Shown here: positions 7,883 through 15,758 of the stretch, one piece after another
Layout of the letters: every line of letters begins with the position of its first letter
Position numbering within the stretch: the first letter of the stretch is position 1
DNA from: JAXLYE01 sp046351595
GTDB lineage: Bacteria; Myxococcota_A; Polyangia; Palsa-1104; JAEUJZ01
Assembly: GCA_046351595.1 (NCBI GenBank)
Contig: JAXLYE010000007.1
Coordinates: forward strand, 62,001-126,000
Direction of reading: 5' to 3'
Length of the DNA stretch: 64,000 bases
The notes under the pieces: model-generated
Told to the model about the DNA's origin: nothing
What the model saw: the letters and a program-made list of their open reading frames with translations, nothing else
Database searches by the model: none
Made by a program: the position numbers and the translations under genes

Positions 7883-9553
7883 GTGGGTTCCGCGGGTCGC
7901 GCGCGGGTTCCGTGGCGGCGCGGATGCGACTACCATGGGCGCGTGGCTCCTGCCTGGCTGAAGCTCGCGCGCTGCGGCGCCCCGGCGCCCGTCGGCGTGC
8001 CCGTCGCTGTGCTCGCCGGGGCGCTCGCCGTGCTGCTCGGCGACGCGCCGGCCGCCGCCTACCCGTACTCGGGCCTGCGCCCCGGCGGGCAGGTGCTGGG
8101 CGGACCGACGGACAGCCAGCTCTCGGCGCTGCAGTTCAACCCGGCCGCGATCCGCCTGACCTCCGGCAGCCAGATCCTCCTCACCGGCGGCGCCACCGGC
8201 TACATCGGCGGCTACCAGCGCTCGACGCCGCTGCCGGCCGGCTACGCGCCGAACCAGGCCGCGCCCGAGGCCGCCGCCTCGGTCCCCATCCGCTGGGCCA
8301 ACCCCGACGCCCTGGTCGCGGCCAGCTGGGACCTGCGCAGCGACTCGGTGACGCTGGCGTTCGGGTTCTTGACGCCGCACATGGACTTCACGCACTACGC
8401 GGACCGCGGCGACCCGAGCCAGTCCGAGCGGCTGTCGACGCGCTACCACGCCGTCGAGAGCATCACCTACAGCCTGTGGGGCACGGTGGCGGTCGCGCTG
8501 AAGCTGCGCAGCTGGCTGTACTTCGGCGGCAGCTTCAACTTCGGCCGCACCTACCAGGGCTCGGTCTTCTACCGCGACCTCGCCAGCGAGTCCGCCCCTG
8601 GCAGCACCAGCACCCGCACCGGCGCCAGCCCCGACGACTACGGCTGCGTCGAGGGCGCGTGCGAGAGCTGGCGGGATCGCATGCGCCTCGCGGTCGACGT
8701 CTCGCAGTGGGGCTACGGCTTCACGCTCGGCGCGCTCGCGGTGCCCATCGAAGACCGCCTGTGGATCGGCCTCTCGTACACCAGCCCGCTGTTCTCAAGC
8801 CGCGGCGACGTCGTGGATCTCGACGGCATCCCGACCGGCCTGCCGTGGCAGCCGGGCGGCGCGTGCGGCGGCGACCGCTGGGGCGCCGAGGTGACGCGGC
8901 GCGACGGCACCCCCGACTGCGGCACGGCCAAGCTGGGGCTGTCGTTTCCGCACATCGTGTACCTGGGCCTGCGCGGTCGCCTGCCGCTCGCGGCCCCGGC
9001 TGCTAGCGCGTCCGGCCCGTCCGCATCCTCCACCCGGCCGCAGGCCATCGAGCTCGTGAGCTGGCTGCGCCTGACCGGACCGCCGCGTCCCGACCAGGAG
9101 CTGGTCATCGAGCGCCGCGTTTTCCCCCGCGGCCTCATGGCCTTGCCCCTTTCACTGCGCACTGCCCTCGCGGTAACATTCGGCGTAAGACAACATTGGC
9201 CGAAGCTTACGCTGGGACAGGAACTGCTCTACGAGAGCCCGCGCACCGATCCGGCGGCGGTCTCGCCTGCCAACCTCGATGGCCACAAGCTGGATCTCAG
9301 CCTGGCCGCACGCATCGTCCTGCACAGGCGGCTGTCGCTGCTCCTGTCCGCGGGCGTGACCAGCGTGCTGTTCGAGTCGTCGGCCGGCACCCGCTTCACG
9401 CCCGAGTCGGCGGCGCTGTGTCGACAGAGCGGCTACGACGTACTCAGCCCTGCGTGCGACGAGGTTCTGCACGGATGGGCGGTTCCCAAGGTCCCCGGGA
9501 GCTACTGGCTGGTGATGCCACACGGCGTCGCCGGCCTGGAGGTCAACCTGTGA
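7883..9553 (+). CDS. OMPP1/FadL-like outer-membrane protein
   Basis: The protein has 556 residues. A hydrophobic export segment (VAVLAGALAVLLGDAPAAAYPY) ends near residue 60. The GTG at 7943 would give a more usual signal length and may be the true start. After the signal come QFNPAAIRL, SVTLAFGFLTPHMDF and long alternating strands ending in PHGVAGLEVNL, which is barrel-like. NPAA near the mature N-terminus and the overall layout recall the FadL/OMPP1 hydrophobic-substrate channel family, though the match is distant. Four Cys are present (YGCVEGAC, GACGGDRW, DCGTA), unusual for a barrel. The lipoprotein gene starts 13 bases downstream, so the two are likely co-transcribed. The function is uncertain. 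Confidence 0.6.
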   Translation: MGSAGRARVPWRRGCDYHGRVAPAWLKLARCGAPAPVGVPVAVLAGALAVLLGDAPAAAYPYSGLRPGGQVLGGPTDSQLSALQFNPAAIRLTSGSQILLTGGATGYIGGYQRSTPLPAGYAPNQAAPEAAASVPIRWANPDALVAASWDLRSDSVTLAFGFLTPHMDFTHYADRGDPSQSERLSTRYHAVESITYSLWGTVAVALKLRSWLYFGGSFNFGRTYQGSVFYRDLASESAPGSTSTRTGASPDDYGCVEGACESWRDRMRLAVDVSQWGYGFTLGALAVPIEDRLWIGLSYTSPLFSSRGDVVDLDGIPTGLPWQPGGACGGDRWGAEVTRRDGTPDCGTAKLGLSFPHIVYLGLRGRLPLAAPAASASGPSASSTRPQAIELVSWLRLTGPPRPDQELVIERRVFPRGLMALPLSLRTALAVTFGVRQHWPKLTLGQELLYESPRTDPAAVSPANLDGHKLDLSLAARIVLHRRLSLLLSAGVTSVLFESSAGTRFTPESAALCRQSGYDVLSPACDEVLHGWAVPKVPGSYWLVMPHGVAGLEVNL

Positions 9554-9566
9554 GGGGGGCCTTGCG

Positions 9567-11042
9567 ATGGAACCGAAGGACACGACGGAAGGGTCAGGGA
9601 GCCACATTCTGGTAGGCCGGGGCGCGGCCGCAGCGACTCTGCACCGGGGCGCGCGACTCGCGCCGCTCATGCTGCTGGTCCTGGTCGGCATCGGGCTCGG
9701 ATCGGCCGGCTGCACCGCGGACGGCAACGGCGCCGGCGGCGCCTGCCGCACCGTCATCAACTGCATCAGCGACCTGGCGCCGATCTGCGACTCCACGACG
9801 CTGACCTGCCGCGGCTGCAGCATGACCAGCCCCGCCGACGACGTCGGCTGCAAGAACCGCAAGCCCGAGACGCCGCGCTGCGGGCCGAGCGGCGCCTGCG
9901 TCGCGTGCCTGAACAACACCGACTGCGCGGCGCGCGACCTGCGCAAGCCCGCCTGCCAGAACTACACCTGCCAGCCCTGCACGCAGGCCTCGGACTGCCA
10001 GAGCAACATCTGCGCGACCGACGGCAGCTGCGTCCCCAACACGCAGGTCCTGTTCGTCGACAACGCCGACGGCAACTGCGCCGACGCCTCGCCGCACGAG
10101 GGCACTGAGGCGGACCCGTTCTGCCAGATCGGCGACGCCGTGAGCAAGGCCGTCGAGGTGGGGCGGCACTTCATCACCGTCCGGCCGTCGATCCGTCCCT
10201 ACCTGCCCGTCGCCATCAGGAACCTTGCGGACAGCGTGACGCTGGAGATCTCCGGCCTGCCGTCGAGCGGCGCCAAGACCGTCCAGATCCAGAGCATCGC
10301 GACGCCGGCGCTGTGGGTGGCCGCGAGCAGCGGCAAGCAGGCGCAGGTCACGCTGCGCCGGGTCGAGGTCCTGGGCGTCAGCACCAGCAGCGCGGTGTTG
10401 TGCGAGTCGGGCGCGATCCTGCGGCTCTACAACGTCCGCATCTGGAGCGGCAAGGACGGCGTCACCGCCACCGGCTGCAACCTTACCGTCGACGGAGCGT
10501 ACATCTACAACAACACCAGCAACGGCGTGTACCTGAACGCCAGCACGTTCTCGATCACCAACACCATGCTGTGGGCCAACCGCGAGACCGCGATCGCGCT
10601 GGCCGCGGGCAACACCGGCGCGATCCGCTTCTCGACCATCTACAACAACGGCGCCTCGACGCGGATCCCGGGCATCGACTGCGGCAGCAGCATGCACACG
10701 GTCGAGAGCTCGATCCTGTTCAACAACGAGCGCCAGATGAGCGGCATGAAGATGCTCGGGCCGCAGGTCGTGGGCTGCACCCTGAAGAACGTCGTCACCA
10801 ACGACCCGGCCGCGATAAACGACATGATGCCCGGCGCCCGCTACGTCAGCGCCATCGACTTCGTCGATCCCGACGGGCTCGAGGGCATCGGCTCGGTCAA
10901 CCTGCGGCTCAAGAAGGACACCGCCGCCAACCGCGACTGCTGCATCGACAAGGTGCAGGCCGCGGGCGTCGATCGCGACATCGACGAGACGCGCCGCCCG
11001 CTCGGCGCCGCCGCCGACATCGGCGCGCACGAGGCGCAGTAG
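9567..11042 (+). CDS. Lipoprotein with Cys-rich module and right-handed beta-helix
   Basis: The protein has 491 residues. The signal segment LMLLVLVGIGLGSAGC ends in a lipobox (GSAGC), so a lipid-anchored surface or periplasmic protein is expected. A Cys-rich module of about 110 residues follows, with repeats of the kind CVACLNNTDC, CQPCTQASDC and DGSCVPN. This is a pattern frequent in myxobacterial surface proteins. The rest resembles a pectate-lyase-type beta-helix: Asn ladders such as TVDGAYIYNNTSNGVYLNAS, FSTIYNN and SILFNNE. It ends DIGAHEAQ, the usual end of the choice-of-anchor/DUF1565-type beta-helix proteins. No catalytic residues are evident, so it may be adhesive or structural. It is preceded closely by the OMPP1-like gene. 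Confidence 0.75.
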   Translation: MEPKDTTEGSGSHILVGRGAAAATLHRGARLAPLMLLVLVGIGLGSAGCTADGNGAGGACRTVINCISDLAPICDSTTLTCRGCSMTSPADDVGCKNRKPETPRCGPSGACVACLNNTDCAARDLRKPACQNYTCQPCTQASDCQSNICATDGSCVPNTQVLFVDNADGNCADASPHEGTEADPFCQIGDAVSKAVEVGRHFITVRPSIRPYLPVAIRNLADSVTLEISGLPSSGAKTVQIQSIATPALWVAASSGKQAQVTLRRVEVLGVSTSSAVLCESGAILRLYNVRIWSGKDGVTATGCNLTVDGAYIYNNTSNGVYLNASTFSITNTMLWANRETAIALAAGNTGAIRFSTIYNNGASTRIPGIDCGSSMHTVESSILFNNERQMSGMKMLGPQVVGCTLKNVVTNDPAAINDMMPGARYVSAIDFVDPDGLEGIGSVNLRLKKDTAANRDCCIDKVQAAGVDRDIDETRRPLGAAADIGAHEAQ

Positions 11043-11147
11043 CCCGCACCCGCCTTTGGGCGCACGCCCGCGCCCGGCTGTCCCCGCCCTCGCCGATCCC
11101 GCCGCCATCGCGCTTGCCTCCGCCGCGGCGCCACGCTAGCTTGCGCC

Positions 11148-11546
<399 letters not shown>

Positions 11547-11652
11547 CTGCCGACATCTGCAGACCCCACCCGACAGGACCCACCCGGCTCGCACGCCTGT
11601 TCTTCCGCGGCGCGGCCCCGGCGACGGTCGTCTTCCCTGGCCAGCTACCTGA

Positions 11653-11847
11653 CGGATCGCGGCGGCCCGGCGCCAGATCGCCGTCGGCCTGTTCGAGCAG
11701 CAGCTGGCGCTGCCGCAGGTCCTGGCCGCGGCCGAGTCGCGCGGCGCCTTCCTCCGCGACGAGCTCGAGCACGGCCGCAGCTTCAACCTCGACCCCGGCG
11801 ACGACCTGCGCCAGCGCGCGGCCCTGGTGCAGCCGCTGCGGGCCTGA
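11653..11847 (+). pseudogene. Coding-like remnant without start codon
   Basis: A 64-codon frame between an upstream TGA (11650) and a stop at 11845 has the strong third-position GC bias of real genes. It reads like a helical protein end (IAVGLFEQQLALPQVLAA, SRGAFLRDELEHGRSF, DDLRQRAALVQPLRA). It has no ATG or GTG near its start and no ribosome binding site. The preceding bases read SLASYLTDRG in another frame, compatible with a frameshift. It may be the decayed 3' end of a gene. The family is not recognised and chance cannot be excluded. It ends 12 bases before the convergent peroxiredoxin gene. Confidence 0.3.
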
Positions 11848-11859
11848 GGCCCGAGCGGT

Positions 11860-12579
11860 TCAGCTCTGGGCGCGCGGGCCGAGCTTCTGCGCCAGCTCGA
11901 CGACGTCCGCGGGCACCGCGCCGCCGGCCTGCTGGTGCGAGAGCAGCAGCTGCAGCGCCGCGCGCGCCGTCGCCACGATCAGCTCGCCCTGCGACGACGG
12001 GGCCGCCGCGACCGGGGCCTGCGCCGGGGCTGCCTGGCCCTGCGCCGGGGCCGAGGCCACCTGGGCCGCCGGGGCCGCCGGGGCCTGCGCCTGCGCCGCC
12101 TGCGCCTGCCCGGCCTGGCCCGCCGCACCGACCTTGGGCATCGACGACAGGAGCGCCGCCAGCTCGCCCGGGTGCTTCCACACGTTGACCTGCGGGAAGT
12201 GGTGGGTGATGCGGCCCTTGTTGTCGACGACGAAGGTCATGCGCGCGAGGTTGTCGCCGCGCAGCGTGCCCCACTCCTCACACGACTTGCGGAAGGGGTC
12301 GCTGACCAGGTCGAAGGGGATGCTGTGCTCGCGCGCGAAGGCGCGGTTGTCCGCCTCGGACGACGTGGTCACGCCGATGACGCGGATGCCGCGCGACGTA
12401 AGCTCCGGCAGCACGTCGCGGAAGCCCTTGGCCTCGACGGCGCAGCCCGGGGCGCCGGCCTGCGGGTAGAAGTAGACGATCACCGCCTCGTTCTGCTCGA
12501 TGGCAGAGCTCAGCTTGATCACGTAACCGTCCTGGTTGAACAGGGCGAACTCGGGAGCCAGATCACCGACTGTGCGCAT
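11860..12579 (-). CDS. Peroxiredoxin, Bcp/PrxQ-like, single-Cys type, with C-terminal extension
   Basis: The protein has 239 residues. Residues 1-150 are a thioredoxin-fold AhpC/TSA peroxiredoxin: GDLAPEFALFNQDG, VIVYFYPQAGAPGCAVEAKGF and MTFVVDNKGRITHHF. The peroxidatic Cys is in PGCAVEA. The Cys five residues further on, found in most PrxQ (PGCTxEACxF), is replaced by Lys. A Cys at SCEEWG is the only other candidate for disulfide formation. It reduces peroxides using a thiol donor in the cytoplasm. After the domain comes an Ala/Gln/Pro linker of ~45 residues and a short helical domain (ELIVATARAALQLLLSHQQ), which is unusual for the family. A palindrome lies 34 bases upstream of the ATG. Confidence 0.85.
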   Translation of the reverse strand: MRTVGDLAPEFALFNQDGYVIKLSSAIEQNEAVIVYFYPQAGAPGCAVEAKGFRDVLPELTSRGIRVIGVTTSSEADNRAFAREHSIPFDLVSDPFRKSCEEWGTLRGDNLARMTFVVDNKGRITHHFPQVNVWKHPGELAALLSSMPKVGAAGQAGQAQAAQAQAPAAPAAQVASAPAQGQAAPAQAPVAAAPSSQGELIVATARAALQLLLSHQQAGGAVPADVVELAQKLGPRAQS

Positions 12580-12612
12580 GGTTTCAGATGTTACGGCAAG
12601 CGGACCGTACGC

Positions 12613-12628
12613 AAAATCCTCCGATTTT
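12613..12628. promoter_or_regulatory. Inverted repeat upstream of the peroxiredoxin gene
   Basis: AAAATC-ctcc-GATTTT is a perfect 6-bp inverted repeat in an AT-rich island 34 bases before the peroxiredoxin ATG (12579). It could be a repressor or activator site for that gene. No known consensus is matched. Confidence 0.3.
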
Positions 12629-12684
12629 CCCGTCGGTGAGTCGGGGTCTTTGGGCTAGGCGGGGGCCAGGCGCGGGCGGCGCTC

Positions 12685-12797
12685 ATACACAGGGCACCGG
12701 ACTTTGTCCGGGCTGAACCCGCGCGAGAAACGCGCGGCGGGGGGGAGGCTCGTCGAGCTCTGCTCGACGACGGGGCACGGGAAGGTGCCCCATGTAT
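12685..12797 (+). repeat. Multi-hairpin palindromic element, copy A
   Basis: This 113-base element has imperfect terminal inverted repeats: ATACACAGGGC at the left and GCCCCATGTAT at the right. Inside are consecutive hairpins: CCGGAC-ttt-GTCCGG type, CCGCGCG-agaaa-CGCGCGG, CGTCGAGC-tct-GCTCGACG and GGGGCAC-ggaag-GTGCCCC. A second copy lies at 60045-60160 in the opposite orientation. The right end touches the stop codon of the 87-residue minus-strand gene, so in this place it may act as its terminator. In length and end structure it resembles a non-autonomous mobile element (MITE or REP-like). No transposase is in the window. Confidence 0.75.
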
Positions 12798-13060
12798 CAA
12801 AACGGCAGCACGCGCTTGAAGCAGTACACGTCCGGGTTGCTCGGCAGCTGCTGGACCATCTCCCAGCCCTGCGCGCCCAGCGCGTTCAGCTTGTTCGCGC
12901 CCTCGGGCTTCCACGGCTTGTCGAGGGTCGGGACGCAGCTGTACTCAAACCGGCGCGGCCCGCCCTGCGCCGAGGCGGTGCGGCCCCCGTTCAGCAGCGA
13001 TCCGAGCACCATCCCGACGAGCAGCGTCCCGATCCCTGCGGCGACATGAGCAGCCTTCAT
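12797..13060 (-). CDS. Small exported DUF4177-like protein
   Basis: The protein has 87 residues. The ATG is preceded on its strand by gaggaggg, which supports the start. A signal peptide or N-terminal anchor is visible (AAGIGTLLVGMVLGSLL ... TASAQ). The mature part, RRFEYSCV ... KLNALGAQGWEMVQQL ... YCFKRVL, follows the DUF4177 pattern: a first strand, LNxLGxxGWE and a final FKR. Two Cys could form a disulfide. The stop codon overlaps the first base of repeat element A. The function of the family is unknown; the assignment rests on the short pattern only. Confidence 0.65.
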   Translation of the reverse strand: MKAAHVAAGIGTLLVGMVLGSLLNGGRTASAQGGPRRFEYSCVPTLDKPWKPEGANKLNALGAQGWEMVQQLPSNPDVYCFKRVLPF

Positions 13061-13242
13061 GGTGTCCCTCCTCTTTGGCTTGGGGTTCTTGCTTGGCCCG
13101 GGCGATGCCGGGGCCTGGGTCTGCCTGGTTTCGCAGCGGCGCGGCTCGCGCCCGCCTGTCCTGACTATGCGAGAGCCGGCAGCGAAGAGGAAGGGGCCCG
13201 TCCTACATCCGACGCGCGGTCATCCTGCCGCTCGGCGAGCGG

Positions 13243-14148
13243 TCAGCGCCCGCGCCGCGCGTCCTGCAGCTCGGCCTCGGTCTTGGCGAGCTGGATGCGC
13301 TGGCGCTCGAGCTCCTGCTGCAGCTCGCCGATGCGCATCAGCGCCGGCTTGACCACCTGGTTCAGCTCGACCTCGCGCTGCTCGCGGCGCTTGATCAGCT
13401 CCTGCAGGCGCTCGACCTCTTTCTTCAGCGCGCCCTCGCCGTTGATGCGGCCGTGGTCACGCTCCTCGAGCTCGGCGATGCGCGCCTTCTGCCGCTCGAG
13501 CTGCTTCTGCGCCTCGGCGAGCTGCTTCTGCGCCGCTTCGAGCTGCGGCGACAGATCGCTCTTGCTCGAGCGCAGCTCGCGCAGCTCGCGGCCCATGTCG
13601 TCGAGCCGCTGCTGCAGCCCGTCGCGATCGCGGGACATCTTCTCGACCAGTCCGTGCAGGCGCTCGACCTCGTCCTGCGCCTCGTCGCGCATGCGCTTGG
13701 CGCGATCCTCGGCGTCCTGGGCGATGCCGACCTCCTGCCGCAGCGCCGCGTGCTCCTCGATCAGCTGGCGGATGCGGCCGCGAGCCTCCTGCAGATCGGC
13801 CAGCGCCGTCGTGATCATCGAGCGATCTTCGCCCTCGCCCTCGTCGCCCGCGCCCGGGGCGTCAAAGAACTGGATCGTCAGCCCGCCGCAGCGCACGTTG
13901 TCCTGGTGCTTGAGCCGCTCGCGCTTGATCGGCCGGCCGTTCAGCATCGTTCCGAACGACGAGCCAGCGTCCTCGACCTCGTAGTCGCCAGAATCGGTGC
14001 GGCGCACGATCGCATGGTGGCGCGATGTGCGCTTGTCGTCGCTGCGGACGGTGTTGTCCTTGGCGCGGCCGATGCGAACGGGCTGGCTGCCCAGGCGCAG
14101 ATCGAGGACCACCCCCTCCTCGGTGGAGAGCGATAGACGGGCTGACAT
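13243..14148 (-). CDS. FHA-domain protein with long coiled coil
   Basis: The protein has 301 residues from ATG 14148. The frame is open further upstream, but that part would overlap the divergent epimerase gene. Residues 10-95 form an FHA domain: PVRIGRAKDN, TSRHHAIVRR and GSSFGTMLNGRPI, with the Arg, Ser-Arg-His and Asn residues that bind phosphothreonine. The rest is one long coiled coil (QEARGRIRQLIEEHAALRQE, RDGLQQRLDDMGRELREL, AQKQLAEAQKQLERQKARI). It likely binds a protein phosphorylated by a Ser/Thr kinase such as those encoded at 54456 and 62832, and presents it along the rod. No membrane segment is seen. The ATG is 37 bases from the epimerase start codon. Confidence 0.85.
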   Translation of the reverse strand: MSARLSLSTEEGVVLDLRLGSQPVRIGRAKDNTVRSDDKRTSRHHAIVRRTDSGDYEVEDAGSSFGTMLNGRPIKRERLKHQDNVRCGGLTIQFFDAPGAGDEGEGEDRSMITTALADLQEARGRIRQLIEEHAALRQEVGIAQDAEDRAKRMRDEAQDEVERLHGLVEKMSRDRDGLQQRLDDMGRELRELRSSKSDLSPQLEAAQKQLAEAQKQLERQKARIAELEERDHGRINGEGALKKEVERLQELIKRREQREVELNQVVKPALMRIGELQQELERQRIQLAKTEAELQDARRGR

Positions 14149-14185
14149 GTTGTCATCATATTCTGGCCACCCAGGAGGTTGAAGA

Positions 14186-14608
14186 TTGAAGATCCTTCGC
14201 ATCGACCACGTCGCCCTCTGTGTCCCTGAGCTCGACCCCGCCCTCGCGCAGTGGCAGGCCGTGCTCGGCGCCTTCGGCCTGGTCGCCGGCCCGCGCGAGT
14301 ACGTGCCGACGCAGCTCACCGAGGCGGCGTTCCTGCTCACCCCGGCCGAGGCCGAGGCCTGCGTCGAGCTGATCGCCCCCAAGCCGCGCGAAAAGAACGC
14401 CGGCCTCGAGAAGTTCCTCGAGAAGCGCGGCGGCCTGCACCACATCGCCTTCGCCGTCGACAACCTGCAGGCCGCCCTCGACGAGCTGGCCGAGCGCGGC
14501 GTGCCGCTGATCGACCGGGCGCCGCGGCCGGGCGCGCGTGGCCATCACGTCGGGTTCCTCCACCCCAAGGCCCTCGGCGGCGTGCTCGTCGAGCTGGTCA
14601 GCGGCTAG
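14186..14608 (+). CDS. mce: Methylmalonyl-CoA epimerase
   Basis: The protein has 140 residues, the usual length. It interconverts (2S)- and (2R)-methylmalonyl-CoA, between propionyl-CoA carboxylase and methylmalonyl-CoA mutase. Metal ligands of the vicinal-oxygen-chelate fold are visible: His in IDHVALCVPEL, His in GLHHIAFAVDN and Glu in GVLVELVSG. FLEKRGGLHHIAF and GFLHPKALGGVLVEL are typical for the family. The start is a TTG, chosen because aggagg lies 7 bases before it and because the family begins MKILRIDHV. The glycosylase gene begins 8 bases after its stop. The carboxylase beta chain of the pathway is at 49890. Confidence 0.92.
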   Translation: MKILRIDHVALCVPELDPALAQWQAVLGAFGLVAGPREYVPTQLTEAAFLLTPAEAEACVELIAPKPREKNAGLEKFLEKRGGLHHIAFAVDNLQAALDELAERGVPLIDRAPRPGARGHHVGFLHPKALGGVLVELVSG

Positions 14609-14616
14609 GGTCGATC

Positions 14617-15399
14617 GTGCCGACGCAGAAGCCGGCCCGGCCGGCTGCCGCCAGGGCCCCGCGCCGTGACAAGCGACACGCGGCGGCCGCGGCTGGAGCC
14701 GGCGTCGTCGATTCCGCTGGACACTCCGCCGGGGGCTCCGCCGGGGACTCCGCCGGGGACTCCGCCGGGGACTCCACCGATACGGCCGACCTGCAGCCGC
14801 TGCCGCCGTCGTTCTACTCGCGGCCGACGCTGCTGGCGGCGCGCGCGCTGCTCGGCCAGCACCTGTGCTTCGCGCCCGCCGGCGAGACGGCGCTGCGGGT
14901 CGGCCGCATCGTCGAGGTCGAGGCGTACCTGGGCCCCGAGGATCGGGCCAGCCACGCGCGCCTGGTCCGCGGCCGCGGCGGCCTGGTCCCGAGCCCGCGC
15001 TCGTCGCTGATGTTCGGTCCGGTCGGCCGCGCCTACGTCTACCTGATCTACGGCATGCACCACTGCTTCAACGTCGTCGCGCACCCGGACGAGCAGGTCG
15101 GCGCCGTGCTCGTCCGCGCGCTGCAGCCCGTCGCGGGGTCGCTTGTGGCGGCGGGCGCGGCGAGCCTGCGCGGGCCGGCGCGGCTGTGCGCGGCGCTCGG
15201 CCTGAGCCGCCTGCACAACGGCCACGACGTGACCACCCGCGACCCCGGCCCGCACGGCGCCCTGTTCCTCGCCGCCGGCGCGCCGCTGGCCGATGCCGAC
15301 GTGGCCGCGGGTCCGCGCATCGGCGTCGACTACGCCGGCGAGGACGCGCTGCTGCCCTATCGCCTGTTCGAGCGCGGCAGCCCCTTCGTCTCGCGCTAG
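14617..15399 (+). CDS. 3-methyladenine DNA glycosylase (AAG/MPG family)
   Basis: The protein has about 260 residues from GTG 14617. The catalytic domain (residues ~65-260) has LLGQHLCF, IVEVEAYLGPEDRASHA, GRAYVYLIYGMHHCFNVV and RGPARLCAALGL. These match the alkyladenine glycosylase family, including the intercalating Tyr in YLIYGMH and the Glu in VEVEAY. It removes alkylated purines from DNA in the first step of base excision repair. The first 60 residues are a low-complexity tail (KPARPAAARAPRR, then the SAGD repeat at 14722-14775) not found in the enzyme core. The gene follows mce by 8 bases and is likely co-transcribed with it. The exact start is uncertain because the tail is not conserved. 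Confidence 0.88.
   Translation: MPTQKPARPAAARAPRRDKRHAAAAAGAGVVDSAGHSAGGSAGDSAGDSAGDSTDTADLQPLPPSFYSRPTLLAARALLGQHLCFAPAGETALRVGRIVEVEAYLGPEDRASHARLVRGRGGLVPSPRSSLMFGPVGRAYVYLIYGMHHCFNVVAHPDEQVGAVLVRALQPVAGSLVAAGAASLRGPARLCAALGLSRLHNGHDVTTRDPGPHGALFLAAGAPLADADVAAGPRIGVDYAGEDALLPYRLFERGSPFVSR
14722..14775 (+). repeat. In-frame 12-bp repeat in the glycosylase gene
   Basis: Four and a half copies of gactccgccggg encode (Asp/Gly)-Ser-Ala-Gly. The unit length is a multiple of three, so copy changes keep the frame. It lies in the disordered N-terminal tail of the glycosylase. Confidence 0.8.
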
Positions 15400-15758
15400 C
15401 GAGTCCCCATCCAGAAATCCGCTGTGACGAAGCAAACGAAGCCGGCGCATGCCCTTAGCGCTCAGGCCGTTACCTTCGCTGCAACCGACAGAGCCCACAT
15501 GCTGGCCATACCTACAAATTCTCTTGGGCAATCCGCGGTGCTGCGGCGGAACCGGGCGGTGACCGCTGTGCGCGCCCGTGACCCGCCCGGTACCCGACGG
15601 TGTTGAGCCCGCAACGTGACCCCGGGTGACGCAGTGTTTGACTGTTATTACCTGCTTTTCTCCTGCAATCAGGTACCCCATCAAAATGCATCTGGAACTA
15701 AAATTCCCCCAATGCCGGCCGTTCCATACCGCGGCATCTGTGCTATCGCTGTTTGGCA
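15400..15758. other. Intergenic region, relatively AT-rich
   Basis: There is no supported gene in these 359 bases. From 15640 to 15750 the sequence is clearly poorer in GC than the rest of the window. It probably contains the promoter of the HTH-methyltransferase gene. A TTGACT at about 15637 lacks a fitting -10 box, so no promoter is called. Confidence 0.4.

Noticed and set aside
15424..15606. 60-codon frame before the HTH-methyltransferase gene
   Set aside because: No ribosome binding site, no family and base use unlike neighbouring genes.
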